NCBI RefSeq assembly: GCF_000182925.2
Contig: NC_026501.1
Coordinates: 4,939,917 to 5,003,916 of the forward strand
DNA length: 64,000 bases
From: Neurospora crassa OR74A
Taxonomy: Eukaryota; Ascomycota; Sordariomycetes; Sordariales; Sordariaceae
Direction: 5' to 3'
The notes under the pieces: generated by a model
Told to the model about the DNA's origin: nothing
The model's database searches: none
The model's input: only the letters and a program-made list of their open reading frames with translations
Made by a program: the position numbers and the translations under genes
Shown here: positions 10,301-23,175 of the stretch, one piece after another
How the letters are laid out: each line of letters begins with the position of its first letter
How positions within the stretch are numbered: the stretch's first letter is position 1

Positions 10301-12810
10301 ATGTGATGATCGGTGGTGGTGACCAAATCTACAACGACAAGTGCATGCAAGAGACACAGCTCTTCAAGGAATGGCTGTTAATCAAGGACCCATCGCACAA
10401 GCATAACATTCCTTTCAGCGCGGAGATGCAGGACGAGCTAGAGCGCTTCTACCTGGAGCGATACGCCATGTGGTTTTCGCAGGGTTTGTTTGGCATGGCA
10501 GCCTCACAAATCCCCATGGTCAACATGTATGATGACCACGACATCTTTGACGGCTTTGGCTCGTATCCCCATCATTTCATGGAGTCCCCCGTGTTCTCGG
10601 GACTTGGCAATGTTGCTTTCAAGTACTATATGCTGTTCCAGCATCAGAGCGTGGTGGATGAAACAGAGAAATCCGAGCCAAGCTGGATCTTAGGTGAAAA
10701 ACCGGGCCCGTACATCCAGGAGGTCAGTCGAAGTATGTTTATGTTCTTGGGCGCAAAGGTTGCACTACTGGCGGTTGACGCACGGACTGAGCGAACGCGA
10801 GAGGAAGTCATTAGAGAAAATACATGGAAGAGAATTATGGACCGGTGTTATGGTGAAATCGAAAATGGGAAGGTAGAGCATCTGCTGGTCCTTCTTGGTG
10901 TGCCGGTCGCTTACCCGAGGCTGGTCTGGCTGGAAAATATGTAAGCATTGCTCTGATCTTCACGACATGCGATCTTGTTTCACTAACACCAATTTTTGTT
11001 AGCTTGACCTCTCGTCTGATGGATCCTGTCAAGGCTCTTGGAAGAGCCGGCCTTTTCAAAAACCTCCTGAACCATTTCGATGGAGGCGTTGAAGTCCTGG
11101 ATGATTTGGACGACCACTGGACAGCCAAAAACCATAAGGAGGAGCGGGCAATTGTGATCGAAGATCTACAGGACCTGGCAGCTGACAAGTCCGTCAGAGT
11201 TACTATCCTCAGGTAAGCACCGATTGTCCACCGCAAAACCAGCACTCTCCGTGAGCGTCCTGAAGCTGACCATCTTGTACAGCGGTGACGTCCACTTGGC
11301 AGCCATCGGGCAATTTTACTCGAACCCCAAGCTCAACATCCCGAAGGACAAGGACTTCAGGTACATGCCAAACGTCATCTCCTCCGCCATCGTCAACGCT
11401 CCGCCTTCAGATATGTTGGCCGACGTGCTCAACAAACGTAACAAGGTGCATCATTTCGACCGAGACACGGACGAAGACATGATCCCAATGTTCCAGCAAG
11501 GTGTCGATGGCAAGCCACGCAACAACAAGCATCTGCTTCCACACCGCAACTGGTGCTCAATTCGGCTGTATAACCCCGGGAACACACCAGACTCCACACC
11601 CGGCCAGTCTGTAATTGGCATCAACGCTTACGGACTACCTTCCAACGGACCCAGCCTTTTACGTCGCCTCTCACTTTCCAAAACACGAAGCCAATCCGGC
11701 CCCACATACCGTGGCCCCGACAGCGTGCGCGACCGAACCCGCCCGCCCATCTCCAACGCGTTGCTCCGCACTCTTTCCCGCCGCGGACCAAGCGCAAGCG
11801 CTGATCAAGTCGTCCCTGGCGGCCGCGGAAGCCCAGCGGCAGCAGGAAAGCCCCCCGGGTTGTTGAAGAGGACCCTCTCGGGCTCCTCCATAAGCGGTAA
11901 AGTCGGCGACTTCTTCCGCCGACGTGACAGCAACAGCTCCCAGCGGCCGCGTGTGGGCGATGAGGGCATTAACGGGACTTGGGTTCCGGAATCGGACGCT
12001 GAACAGGCTGTTTACGATGACTATGCCCATGTTGGGGATGAGTATAACATCCCTAAGATCCGCGGTGGCATTCGCGATGGCATGTCTGCTCGTGTGGGCT
12101 TGCGCGGTGGAGGGGGTGAATATTATCCTACTCCCCCCGTGCCCGCTGGTACTGGTGGTGACGAGTTTGTTGCCGGTGACGAGAGTTACTTTACGGCCAA
12201 ACCGGTCTCTGATCACAATCGTGGAGTTAGTACCGGTGGCGAGTATCCCTCTTCACCAATGACCGGTTTCAGTAACACCGGCCGGGGTGGTCCCACGGGC
12301 ATGGACATGGGCATATTCCAGTCCCAAGCAACATCCGCCTCCTTACCAGAACGGGACTTTGCACCTTCTCAACCCTCACCTCGTAGTGGCGGCAGTATGT
12401 TCCGTTCCAGAACAACAGGCGGTGACACAAGAACCATAAAGCGCGGAGACGCCATACCTCGAATCATGGCCGACGGCGCACTGGAAGTCACCCTCAACGT
12501 GGAGATCAGCCCGCGCGATCCGGGAGGCAGCACGGTGCCGTACCGCCTGCTGGTGCCCAAGTTGTCGTATGAGTATGAGGGCGAGGATCATGACCACGAT
12601 CACGATCCGGAGATGAATGCGATGGTTGGGGAGGAGCGTACGTCGAGCCCGGGGCAGGTGCAGACGTTAGAGTCTAGGCAGCGGGAGGAGACGCGGACGG
12701 AGATGGGGATGGAGATGGGAATGGTGATGGGGATGGAGGAGAAGCCTATCACTAGTGGTGGTGGAGGGCTTAGACGGTTGCTTAGTTTAAAAAGGAATGG
12801 GCGACGATGA
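7335..12810 (+). CDS. Large PhoD-like metallophosphatase with disordered flanks
   Basis: Four exons, 7335-9345, 9518-10940, 11003-11212 and 11283-12810, join in frame to 1723 residues (donors GTATGT, GTAAGC, GTAAGC). Residues 1-670 are Pro/Gln/Ser-rich and probably disordered. The PhoD-like phosphatase region spans about 700-1290. It has HSCNGFSLSVDP (about 897), GGGDQIYND (about 933), YDDHDIFDGFGS (about 1008) and ILSGDVHLA, the last created by joining exons 3 and 4. These Asp/His/Asn clusters match the metal-binding blocks of the PhoD superfamily. The tail to 1723 is again low in complexity, with Gly/Ser- and Met/Gly/Glu-rich runs. Filamentous fungi commonly carry this architecture; the substrate is unknown, and the name means fold and likely phosphoesterase chemistry only. 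Intron 1 (172 bp) contains a CTTT-rich pyrimidine tract. A GTAAGT inside exon 1 (about 8325) is read through because the frame stays coding. Confidence 0.9.
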
Positions 12811-13562
12811 GGATAGGAAATGATGACATGGGACGGGATGTAGTGGGTGTAATGCCATGGTTAATTTTGGGTTGGATGTGCTTTTCAATATTCGTTAGTC
12901 TTGGATTGGGTTTCAGGCAGTTATGTTTCCTGAGCTAAAGTACACGTGAAGCAGGTACAGATGGATAAAGTATTTACTAGATGACGATGTAACGATTGAT
13001 GAATGGACATGTCCTTTCTTTACACAAAGCTTGTTCACTGTTGGCGAGGAATCTACCGTTCTTGTTCCAGACGCAACCGGTACTTCTGATTGGTTACCGC
13101 CACAGAGGCCGATGTGCTAGATAAGCTGCTATCGTTCTTTTTAGTGGGGATGCGTTATGACGAACATTGATGTGACGGGCAGGAATTTGTTGCTGTTCGG
13201 CAATCTGTCCTTGATCCTGCTCTCTCGCCTTGATTATCGCATTCATTTCAACTTCGTATCTAGTTTACCTCTTCAATCTCTCATCCGAACTCACTGCCGA
13301 TTAATCCTCGACCGTATACTCCTCGTACTTCCGGCTACTGATTATCTTTAGGCTGTCAAGTATACCAACCCAATCGCGACAATTCGAACCGTTCGGGATT
13401 CACGACCTACCACAATCTTCCATCACTCTTCAATTCGACGACGTCGTTCCAGCGGAAGCGCATTCAAAGCAAGTAACATCCAGGATCGCCCTTGATTCAA
13501 CCGACCTTGGGCGCAAACACCAGCACACCTCATACAACTGCCCTGCGCGGATGATGGCTTGA
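12811..13562. other. Intergenic between PhoD-like and PX genes
   Basis: This holds the 3' UTR of the PhoD-like gene and the promoter and leader of the PX-domain gene. It is pyrimidine-rich around 13250-13450. I see no gene or repeat. Confidence 0.5.
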
Positions 13563-14562
13563 ATGGCGTCAGACACGGAACCACAACATGAACCACAGCA
13601 GGAGGAGCAGCGGGAGCTCGCTCTTAACGGCAGAACCGAAGGGGAAGAAGTAACAGAAAACGGAAACGACCTACCTCCACGACCCGCGACACCGTCGACG
13701 AAACCAACCACCGGCGCGTGCCCACCGCAAGCGCAACCATTATATTCCAACAATGACGACGAACGTTCTTCAGACAACGCCCTAGGCACTAGTTCCGCGG
13801 ACGGCTCCTACCAAGATGATGCCAGCTCCGAGCTAGTAACCTCTCCATCAGTGACGTCGCCGCCCTACTGGGCACACGGACACACCACGCACAGCCAGGG
13901 GAGAACGCGACATGCAAGGACAATGTCAAGCGTCTCAGCGGAAAGCGATCTGCTACCGGGGGCCATCACGCTGCAGGATAACGAGCACGACGACGGGCCA
14001 GACGGGGCGAACGTGTATGGACGGGACCGCAACCGGGCGTGCTGGGCGAAGAAGGTGGATATTGTCGATTATATACTGGTGAATGGGGGGACGGCTAATA
14101 TTGGGGCGTTCGTGGTTTGGAATATCAAGGTTGAGACGTTGAATGTGCGTACAGTTTCTTGGTAACTTTTTTGCACCTTGGAGTTGGAGATTTTGACTAA
14201 CCCTCAGCAACTTGTCTCTTATAGGGCTCGCGAATAAACATAAGGAAACGATATTCCGAGTTCGACAGTCTCAGGAAACGTCTCGTCCAGACTTTTCCGA
14301 ACTTTGAGGCGGCTGTACCTCTAATACCTCCCAAGAGCATCTTACACAGGTTCCAGCCCAAATTTCTCGAAAAAAGGAGGGCCGGACTACAGTATTTCTT
14401 AAAGTACGTACGCATTCCAAGATGACCTGACTTCCTTTAACAGTTCGCCTCAGAGCTCTAGGGATACGTTACTAACCCCCTTTAAAAAAAAACAACAGCT
14501 GCATTTTACTCAACCCAGAATTCTCTGGATCTCCTGTTTTGAAGGAGTTTCTCTTCTCGTAA
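13563..14562 (+). CDS. PX-domain phosphoinositide-binding protein, Ypt35-like
   Basis: Three exons, 13563-14144, 14225-14403 and 14499-14562, give 274 residues. The start is fixed by an in-frame TGA directly before the ATG. Residues 1-150 are acidic, Gln/Ser-rich and probably disordered. A PX domain fills roughly 165-274: an opening strand (VVWNIKVETLN), then RINIRKRYSEFDSLRKRL with the RYSEF phosphoinositide-binding motif, a proline-rich loop (VPLIPPKS) and the helix KFLEKRRAGLQYFL. Exon 3 ends NPEFSGSPVLKEFLFS. PX proteins of this layout (yeast Ypt35) bind PI3P on endosomes and vacuole and recruit Vps13. Introns of 80 and 94 bp start GTGCGT and GTACGT; the second has a clear ACTAAC branch site. 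The family call is strong, the Ypt35 orthology likely. Confidence 0.85.
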
Positions 14563-14711
14563 GGATACCGACGATAAAAGAAAAAAAAAGAAAAAAAAAA
14601 TGAGAGAAAAATGCGCAAGAGACGATGAACGAACTTTACCAGTTTCGACGATGAGGCAATGGTAATATGAATAATTCCTGACCAGATCAAGGGTAATGGC
14701 CTGGTTACGAT

Positions 14712-14743
<32 letters not shown>

Positions 14744-17700
14744 TGATGACGATGATGACGGTGATGAAAGTGAACGAGACATGGACGTCTTGGCTTATTG
14801 GCTGGATGGGGACAGGATGCCCGAGAACCGAGACTCTCGTGAGCAAAACAATCAGATGAACTGACGCTACACTAGGGCGTGGAGAGACGTGTCGCAACAA
14901 TGCAAAGCGGCTGGATCCGTTCTACGTTTCATACAATATGTCTTCAAGATCGGCATTGCTCTGTTTGACCTTTGGACGTCTGAGATAGTTAGAGTTTCTG
15001 GAGTTCGCTGTGATTCCGGGTCAAATGATGGAAAATGGGTTTGGCCTCTTCTCTTCCCCCTGCAATGTAGCTACCACTCGCAGTATCGCCTTCTAAACCC
15101 AGGATTTCGATCCGCCGAGAAGCTATCCACAGTAGGCCAATCTCGCAGTCGGCTCTGGGCCAGTTTGCTTTGTCCAAAAATCCAGATTCACTGTTGGTCT
15201 CAGCCGACGTGTCCAAAGTTCTTGACGTTTCCCGGCTCACGGGCGTACACTACTTGGGCAACCAAGAAGGAAAAAAAAACAAAAATCCTCAGCCGCTTTT
15301 TGCCTGCTTGCTTGCTGATCGACCCCGTGAATGGGCAGAAGATATAGTGCAATGGTGTGCTTAAAACGTGGAATAGCATCTTAGTAGTGTACGGATAGGA
15401 TTATGGGGTAGATCATCGATCTAAGTCGAGGTTCTGCTGCTTTATGTAATATAGTCGAGAGATCCATTCGCCCCCACGTTCCCAATGCACTGTTCATAGC
15501 GCGGAGTAATGACTATGACTTTTGGCTGTGGGGGAGGAACTGCTGAGGGTCATATGCAGTCAGACCAGTTTACAATTGAAATGTTGAAGTATCAAAGTCT
15601 CAATAGCCCTGAGACTTGTCTGACCCAGCAAATCCAGCCGTTGCCGTATTTTGGAACTGAGGCGGACCTCTCGGGCTCCGGTGGAGAGTCGGCTGTATGT
15701 ACTATGTACATGCAGGCGGGAATACCGATACGAAAACACCTCAACAAAAGCAAAAAGGGAAGGAAGGTGAATGACCAAATGTTGAAGGGCCAAAAACGAG
15801 ATAAAATGCGGAAAGGTGTTTTGTGAGCGGCTGATATGAATGAGGACCCCCGCCATTCTCCGCTTTTTGCCATTGAATTCCTTGTTGCCTCGTCACTACA
15901 GCAAATACGAGGTCGATGCAGATACGCACAACCGTTGAAATCCTACCGTCAGGTGCACATCAAAAAACTGTTCCGTCGGTCTGCGCTTCTTTACAAGTTT
16001 GCAAATCAGGTGTCCCGAGTGTGCCGTGTGAAAAAGGTATGTATCAGTCGGGAGAGACGTGGGGTTCGATGTCCTCGAAGGCAATTCCGTGTTGTCCCCG
16101 TTCGAGTCGGGGTTTGATTTCCAGTCCACAAGTGTTCAATTCACTCAGATCACTCGGACAAACTTCATGTTATGATCTCGTATGAATGATATCGATGTAG
16201 TTGCCTCCGAGCAGTCAGTCGAGTCGGTCTTCCCTCCCCTCTTAACAAAAGTTCATATAGATAGAGGTACCTCTATGCATTATGCATTCAGGAATGCAAC
16301 CTACCCATAACGGGCCAGTTGCGTCCGATGGCTGCGATAGCAGAGTTGCTTGCCGCTTTTACCATTCTCTGAACACTCCACAGGGGACAAGACGATCAAG
16401 ACGCAGGCAGACCATTATTGTCAACAAGACATGTGTAGGTTGCAAGAGACAAACTTTCATGTGTGGGACCACCGCTGTCCGGTGTTTTTATGCCCGGAAT
16501 CCGGTGTTGTTGTCAACAGCTTGTTGACCGAAATGTTTCATCCGGGAGAATAATTGCGGATCGACAGTGCACAGCAGCAATCATCAGCAAATGCAAGCAT
16601 GGAAACCGGCCGCCGCTCAGTGCATGCCAGTCGATGCAGTTGTGCACCTCCAGAAGGAAGCGTCAATCGCCGTAAACCTTATCGGGACGGGGATGCGTGA
16701 TGTTAATGCTGGCTACCCCGGTCCCGGTCATTTCGAAGATGAAAAAAATACACGATAAGCATCTGGACGGTATTACCACTTGGTTTGAAGCAGGGTAGAT
16801 TTAAGACGGCAATATCATGGGTTCTCTTGCTCTTGCCTATGGTGTTCGTCCCAAGTCTCTCGGATGCCTATGCTCATGTCAAACAAACATAACAATTCAT
16901 GCCAGCCTCTATATGACTGGAAGAGCACAATGTGTCCAAGAACAGAGCACCAGGTTCATCCGAACGTAACAAGACGTCCGTGAAGGTTCCAGCAGTCCGT
17001 ATCCATCAAAGCTATCGATCAAAAGTCCATCCCCATCACACGAGAAATGGGTATCCAGCATCCGAGCGGCGGAATTGACTGGCTGCGATTGGACAAACCG
17101 GGCGGTGCGAAAGTCCGGGCCAGCTTGTGGAGTAGGGTGACATGTTCATCCCTGCTCAGAAAGCTCGCTACCGTCGACGCGATGCAACACTCCAGGGATG
17201 GAACCATCTAAGCCTATCAACCAACGGACGTGAGCTGTTCGGCATTTAGAGCTCGAATAGTGGGTTCTGGGCCTCGGGAGCAGCCACGGGCGTTGATGAT
17301 CCATCCAGAACCATCTTGCCATCAAAATCCGTCAGTTGAATTTGATGCTTGGCCTGCTAGGGTACCCTAGCCTCCTTTTCCCTTTCCTCCTCGTCCTCCA
17401 CGCTTTCTCTCCGCTCCTTCCTCTATCTCCACTGCCCCAGTGATTTCCTCTCATCTCCCCCATAGTCTGGTCGTTTCCTTCCCGATCCCTTGGGACTGTC
17501 GCCTGCTTCTAGGATATTCTCCTGATCTCTTAAAGTCTTCAAGTGGTGCTGTCACTCGCTCTGGTCTTTTCACCTGCCTGACCCCTTGCTCTCGTTTCCG
17601 TTCGCATCTCCTCAAGTCCAGTTCAGGACCGTCGAAATACTTACCGTTATTTCACTCCACCGTCGTTGTCGTTGCGCGTGCTCCCTCGTACATTCCGACT

Positions 17701-17950
17701 TTTCTGTAAGTAAGCCTTGGTTTCCTCTAGATCTGAGCAGTTGCCTTGAGTTTTCGGTGCTGAATGGCATGTCCATTCATCTCATAGAGCTCCCAGACAA
17801 CGCCATCATCAAACTCCAGTTTCTCTGTTACACCAAGATGTTCCATGGCGATGCATGATTACTCACTATTAGTTTGTACACAGTGAACGAACATAATCAA
17901 TCCATCCACTCATCCACCGGTACACGATAATTGAAGTCCAATCTTTCATA
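14563..17950. other. Long gene-free spacer
   Basis: This 3.4-kb stretch lies upstream of the GPI-protein gene. Small overlapping frames on both strands show no recognisable domain. It carries a GAC/GAT microsatellite (about 14707-14766) and a strongly pyrimidine-rich stretch (about 17370-17660) that probably belongs to the promoter or leader of the gene at 17951. No tRNA or 5S-like gene is visible. Confidence 0.5.
14705..14766. repeat. GAC/GAT trinucleotide microsatellite
   Basis: About twenty GAC or GAT triplets in a row lie about 140 bp past the PX-gene stop. On the minus strand they give an Ile/Val run in a chance open frame. It lies outside any supported coding exon, so it is treated as a simple repeat in the 3' flank. 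Confidence 0.8.
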
Positions 17951-18689
17951 ATGGTTGCATACAGCACTACTCTCCTGGCTCTTGCCAGCTCCTTGACCCT
18001 TGTCTCCGCCGATTACTGGGTCAACACAAGCAACATCGACATGGGCACAAAGCGTACGTACCAATCAAGTCGTCTATCGGAGCGTTACCGGTAAACACAG
18101 ACTAACCGGACAATCAGAAAACTGGTGCCTGAACGAATTGGCCAGCTGCCCCCTTATTTGCCAGCAGGAGGATCTTGGTCCTGTCGACAAAAACCTTTGC
18201 GATGCTGTATGTGAATGAAAAGGCTCTCCTTGAAGCCGAATGGCCTATCTCTTGTAAAGTTGCTAATCTCTGAATCAGGACACCCTTGAATATGCCTGCG
18301 TTTGCGGCAACGGCCAGACTCCCAACTTGACTGAGTACACTTTGACAATTCCTTACCACACCTGCGTCGAGTGGGTTCAGGAATGTATTCATGACAACAT
18401 GGGCGACAACCTTGCGCAGGCCGCCTGCGCCGAGGACCACCCATGCGGTGCTAAGAACCCCAAGAGATCCAACGCGACCACGACGTCGACTGCTTCTGCT
18501 ACCGCGAGCCCAACCGCTTCCAGCACAGGCACTGGCGTCTACAACGGCCTTGCCGGTGGTAGCAGCGATGCTGCGGATTCGAGCAACAATGGCGGCCACA
18601 AAAAGAACGCTGCTCCCCATTTGCTGGAGTCGATTAGCGCAACCCTTATCTTCGGCAGTCTCTTTGCTGGTTTCGCCATCATGCTCTAG
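17951..18689 (+). CDS. GPI-anchored cysteine-rich surface protein (DUF7707 type)
   Basis: Three exons, 17951-18053, 18118-18206 and 18279-18689, give 200 residues. A signal peptide (about 1-20, ending LVSA) is followed by a cysteine-rich domain: NWCLNELASCPLIC, then an NLCDA-DTLEYACVCGNG segment created by exon joining, and YHTCVEWVQECI. This Cys pattern is that of the fungal family I know as DUF7707. After it comes a Ser/Thr/Ala linker, likely O-glycosylated, and a C-terminal hydrophobic segment (LIFGSLFAGFAIML) preceded by small residues, the form of a GPI-attachment signal. The mature protein is expected on the plasma membrane or in the cell wall; its function is unknown. Introns of 64 and 72 bp have donors GTACGT and GTATGT. 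Confidence 0.85.
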
Positions 18690-20662
18690 GCTAGCGTTAT
18701 TTTGACGTTTGCGATCATACCGGATGTGCGTCGAGCATTTTGGGAGGGAATCAAATGTTAAAGAATTGACTTTCTGACGGACCATCACTTGCTGCCCGAT
18801 GGACGGCAGCAGAGTCCGTTGAGGCCAAAAGGGAGCTTTCAGGATATGGAGCAGTGGAGGATGTCATCGATCACATGCCCTCACGGAACCACGACACGCT
18901 ATGCTAAACATCACATTAATATTTCAACAAGCGCATGGACATTCCTTCCTTTTTTTAGGCGTTTCTGGAGCTCTATGGCATCTTGCGATTTTTTGGATGG
19001 AAAGGGGAAATCATTTTGTCAAGCGGTTGCGGGGCGTTTCTCTCAGTCTTATGTACATGACTACTGTGGTTAGCACGCCTAATTGTGGAATGTTTAGTGT
19101 CACATCATGATCAACGGTTTCTGGATTTGGCATCGGATCACCTTGTGCAACTTCGCCTATCTTGTCTGAAATTGCTTGGTCCCCTCAGTGTTCTGCGGCG
19201 GTTTAGGCTATACTATCCGACGAGCTGAATTTCTCCTATAATGCCAGCTGTACTTCGGGCTATACCTAGTTGTATGTCAGCTGTGGAGTAAAAGACACCT
19301 TGATAGTATACTCGGTAGAAGTTCGCTCAACCTGAAACAGGTCGTCAGGTAATGTACATGAAGATGCAAGCACGTATCGTCAATGGACACAGAGATTAGG
19401 CGGTGACTGCTCCAAGCAGCCATCATGGACAGGGGGTTTTCACGTGTCCGTGTAAACAGGCGCGCCAGCGAACTTTTGGGACAAGGGGTGCAGATCCTGC
19501 CCAGTCGCCGTGCGCGTGTGTACACTTCAGGGACTGCGTTTTCGCAGAGGCAGTTGGCAGGACCGGGCCTGCCCTGCTCTTGGTCTTGCTTCGTTTCAAA
19601 CCACGCCTGGGATGGGACTTCTACAACGATTCCACGGCACAGACTTATTCGGATGAAGCCTGGGCTACCTACCTGAGTCCCAGTGAGCAGTCGGCTTGCG
19701 AGGGAGGCGGATTGTGGAGGGGAAAAAAAAAGAAACCCTCTAGCAGAATTCAGTGTAAAGCTTCTGGTTACGACTCGTGTGTGTGGGACCGCACTACCAT
19801 AGGGATTGGAGACCGCAGAGGTGAAATATAATTGCTTACTGTAGTATACATGATCGATATCTTCCGTCGCCTCTTTCACTCAAGGGTGGTGAGTGCGGCT
19901 CTTAGGCGTGCCAAGGCTATACTGATGAGAGGGTCGAAGAGAGCCTTGGCGCCCAGAGTCAGAAGCTCACCCACCACCCTTTTGGGCCCTTGAGTAATAC
20001 GTAACCAATGTTTTTGTGTTTGGAGTGCTGTCACCGCCAAACTTGCCCCCCGGTTTTTTTTTGCTCTCGGGATTTTGTAGCCTTGCTCCAAAAGCAAAGA
20101 GTTGTAATGGTCGATCTGGCAGCCTTGAATTCCTTCCTGGTACAACTCCTTTCAACATCGCGCCCCGCGCTCTCGCACTCCGCCTCTCGTCACCCGCAAC
20201 AAAACTTCCACCCACTGCAGACACGGTTTCCCGCATAACTCGGTCTCAAGTGGCGGCGGAAACGAACTTCGAAAAACCAACCCGACCACCCTGTGTCTGC
20301 CTGGCTGTTTTGGCCGTGGTAGGCGAATTGAGCAAAATGGCCACTCCCAGTTTGCTCAGAAGTAACAGTGCGCTACCTTTTTTGTAACAATCCTGGCCCC
20401 CTAACAAACCTGCCCTGCTACCAACCAACCTGCCCCCCGTCGGCCATTGTCCAGGCGAGGCAGTTGCCTGCCCTTCACCCGAATTGCCCGCGCGAATGCC
20501 ATCTGCCCAAGACCCACTCTCCGGGGCACATGTCACCACGACCGTGACCGCAGACGGGTTACTACTTTGAGTTTCCACTTACTGCGTGGTCTATGTTATT
20601 GCCATCTCCGTCGCATCGTCCACCAGAGAATTCAAGTCGGTCGTTACCTCCAGCTTGCTGAC
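18690..20662. other. Gene-free spacer upstream of the phosphotransferase gene
   Basis: About 2 kb with no supported gene. The longest frame (about 200 codons, minus, 19277-19879) has no domain character and no family I recognise. The last 500 bp are pyrimidine-rich and probably include the promoter and leader of the next gene. Confidence 0.5.
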
Positions 20663-22107
20663 ATGAAGGATTCGATATCTGCAGAGAAAGCCGCCGCCGA
20701 ATGCGTCTCGGACGATGCGCTTATCCACCTCAAGACGTACAAATATTCGGCCGTCGACAAGTCGCCCGTCTCCAATTACATTCTTAAGCCCTACGTATGT
20801 TTGCCCCAACACGAGCGCCTCCCTCCGTCTCGACATTGGAAAATACATCAAATGCTAAGATTGAGGCGGTAGTGGAATGCCTTCGTCGAGTTCCTGCCAC
20901 TATGGGTTGCCCCCAACATGGTGACCCTGATTGGGTTCTCCTTTATTGTGGCTAATGTCGGCCTCTTATTGATATTCATGCCAGATCTGGTCGGCCCGGT
21001 AAGACCCTCGAAACTACCCAAGGCATCGAGAGCAGTTTCGTTGCTAACCGATGACATGATTTAACCGTGTAGGGTCCTTCATGGCTATACTTCAGTTTCG
21101 CTTTCGGCCTCTTTGCGTACCAGACGATGGACAATGTCGACGGCAAACAGGCGAGACGCACCGGAACCTCTAGCGGCCTCGGAGAGCTCTTCGACCATGG
21201 CATCGACAGTCTCAACTGCACACTCGCTAGCTTGCTCGAAACTGCCGCCATGGGCCTGGGCACTACCAAGGCCGGTGTCTTCACTGCGCTATGTCCCTGC
21301 CTGCCCATGTGGTTCTCGACCTGGGAAACATATCACACCCACACCCTCTACCTCGGATACATCAATGGACCTACAGAAGGAATCCTGATCGCCTGCTTGC
21401 TGATGGCGATCAGCGGGTGGTATGGCCCTGAAATTTGGTCCGAAAGACTAGCCGATAACCTCCACCTGTTCAGCTTCCTCGGGTTGAACGAAGAGAACCT
21501 GGGCGACACCTCCTTTCAGGACATTTGGGTCTACTTCCTCATTGGCGCCATGTTCTTCCACATTCCGTTTTGCATCATCAACGTCGTCAATGCCCGCCTG
21601 TCGCGCAACGAGCCTCTTCTTCCGGTCTTCCTCGAGTGGACCCCTATCGTCGTTTTCACGCTCAGCGTTGGCACTTGGCTCTATAGCCCATACTCGACAT
21701 TGATGGATGAGAACCACCTGGTCCTTTTCTGTGTTACCATGAGCTTCGTCTTTGGCCGCATGACCACAAAGATGATTCTCGCTCATCTCACTAAGCAGCC
21801 CTTCCCTTACTGGACCGTCATGCTCTGGCCTTTGATCGGAGGCGCCCTGATTGGAAACCTCCCTCGTTTCGGGCTTCCTGCTGTCACGGCGCAATTCGAG
21901 CACCTTTACCTGTGGGCTTACCTGGTGTTTGCCTTCGTCGTCTACTCTCGTTGGGCCTGGTTGGTCACCACGAGCATTTGCGACTTCCTTGGCATCAACT
22001 GCCTCACCATCCCCCTCGAGAAGCAGATGGCCAACAAACAGATCGCCAGGGAGATCGCGGCGCAGGCTGCTGCCGCTGTTCCCGTGGGTCCAGCAAAGAA
22101 GGATTAA
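20663..22107 (+). CDS. CDP-ethanolamine/choline:diacylglycerol phosphotransferase
   Basis: Three exons, 20663-20794, 20873-20998 and 21073-22107 (donors GTATGT, GTAAGA), give 430 residues. The enzyme transfers phosphoethanolamine or phosphocholine from the CDP form to diacylglycerol, the last step of the Kennedy pathway, in ER/Golgi membrane. The CDP-alcohol phosphatidyltransferase signature D-G-x2-A-R-x8-G-x3-D-x3-D is complete: D109, G110, A113, R114, G123, D127, D131 (MDNVDGKQARR and GELFDHGID). Hydrophobic segments before and after it fit the usual multi-span topology. The N-terminus (YKYSAVDKSPVSNYILKPYW, joined over intron 1) matches eukaryotic Ept1/Cpt1. Length is near the usual 390-430. 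Substrate preference (Ept1 versus Cpt1) cannot be read from sequence. The C-terminus is lysine-rich (GPAKKD). Confidence 0.95.
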
Positions 22108-23175
22108 GTATAGCGCGTAAGCACAAAAGCAACGCAAAGACCCGAAAATTCTTTTCTTGCACCTATTTGAATCTGGCTTGGATAGAAGCTTAGAGATACT
22201 AGAATCGAATTACACCATAGAGCGGCCGAAAAGGCTAGACTAGCGTGTGCAGCGTCACCTTTCGCATATAGAGCTCGGAATGCATCGGTATCACGACATA
22301 TATATCAGATACCCTCAAGGTTATGGGTTTAATGTAGGAAAGGTCAAGAAAAACGAAAACAGGAGCCAGTGCGTGGAAACATTGGGATTAAGGGCAACGC
22401 ATTTTGGAAAAGCAGTGGACAGGACAGTTTTCTTTGATTGAGTTTGTCAGTGTGGATGTACCAAATAATCGGGATAGATTCATGAAGGATGAGGGATGAG
22501 TACTATGATAGAGTCGAGATGGCTCTTTAATGAAGTTGGTCAATACATGAAAGAAGGGCTTCCACTAAATGTACAATGGCTGGCAGAACCTATCAGGCTG
22601 TGGGCTAATAGTCAAAACAACCACACTCCCTTGGGCGCTTCTATGTCGCTTTCGTTGACTCGATTCTACATTTGGAGACGTCAGAAGTTGAAGTAGGAGT
22701 TCATAAGCCGCACTAACAGAACGTGGTCCCTTGGTTCCATGATCTGGATGGTACCAACTGAACGAGATGTTTGGATTCTGCGATCTGGCCCCTTTCCCCG
22801 CACAGCACTTCTCTAGGGGCTGTTAGGGTAGAGCACAGCCGGACCAGGTACTAGACCACCCCTGTCCGTCAAGAACACCTTTCTTCGGCGCGTCTAGATC
22901 TCATTTCCATGTCAGGAAAGACCTCACTTGAATCAGTAGGATGAAGTTGTGGGAGTCAGACCATTGTACCATCCGAATAATTCGCCGGTGTTTGAGTTCT
23001 TGCATTTGAATATCCGGGGGGATTTAGAGATAAACATTGGCCTGCGAAATTATTACCAACCATGGACTAGACGACCTGTCACCCGGCCAACCAAACAAAC
23101 TCGCAAGACAACTTGTTTCGTCAACAGCACCACAACCGCAACTCAAGTTGCAACGCGTCCGGAACGACTAGGGAG
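22108..23175. other. Intergenic
   Basis: This holds the 3' UTR of the phosphotransferase gene and the promoter of the glutaminyl-cyclase gene. Only short frames without protein character occur, and no RNA gene or repeat is visible. Confidence 0.5.

Noticed and set aside
13380-13415. T-loop-like GGTTCGAATT on the minus strand as a tRNA
   Set aside because: The flanking bases do not form a T stem or an acceptor stem.
14472-14900. Minus-strand frame with an Ile/Val run resembling a membrane span
   Set aside because: The run is produced by the GAC/GAT microsatellite, and the frame overlaps the last exon of the PX gene.
19277-19879. 200-codon minus-strand frame in a spacer
   Set aside because: No domain, no family resemblance and no clear promoter or splice context; the opposite strand also has open frames here.
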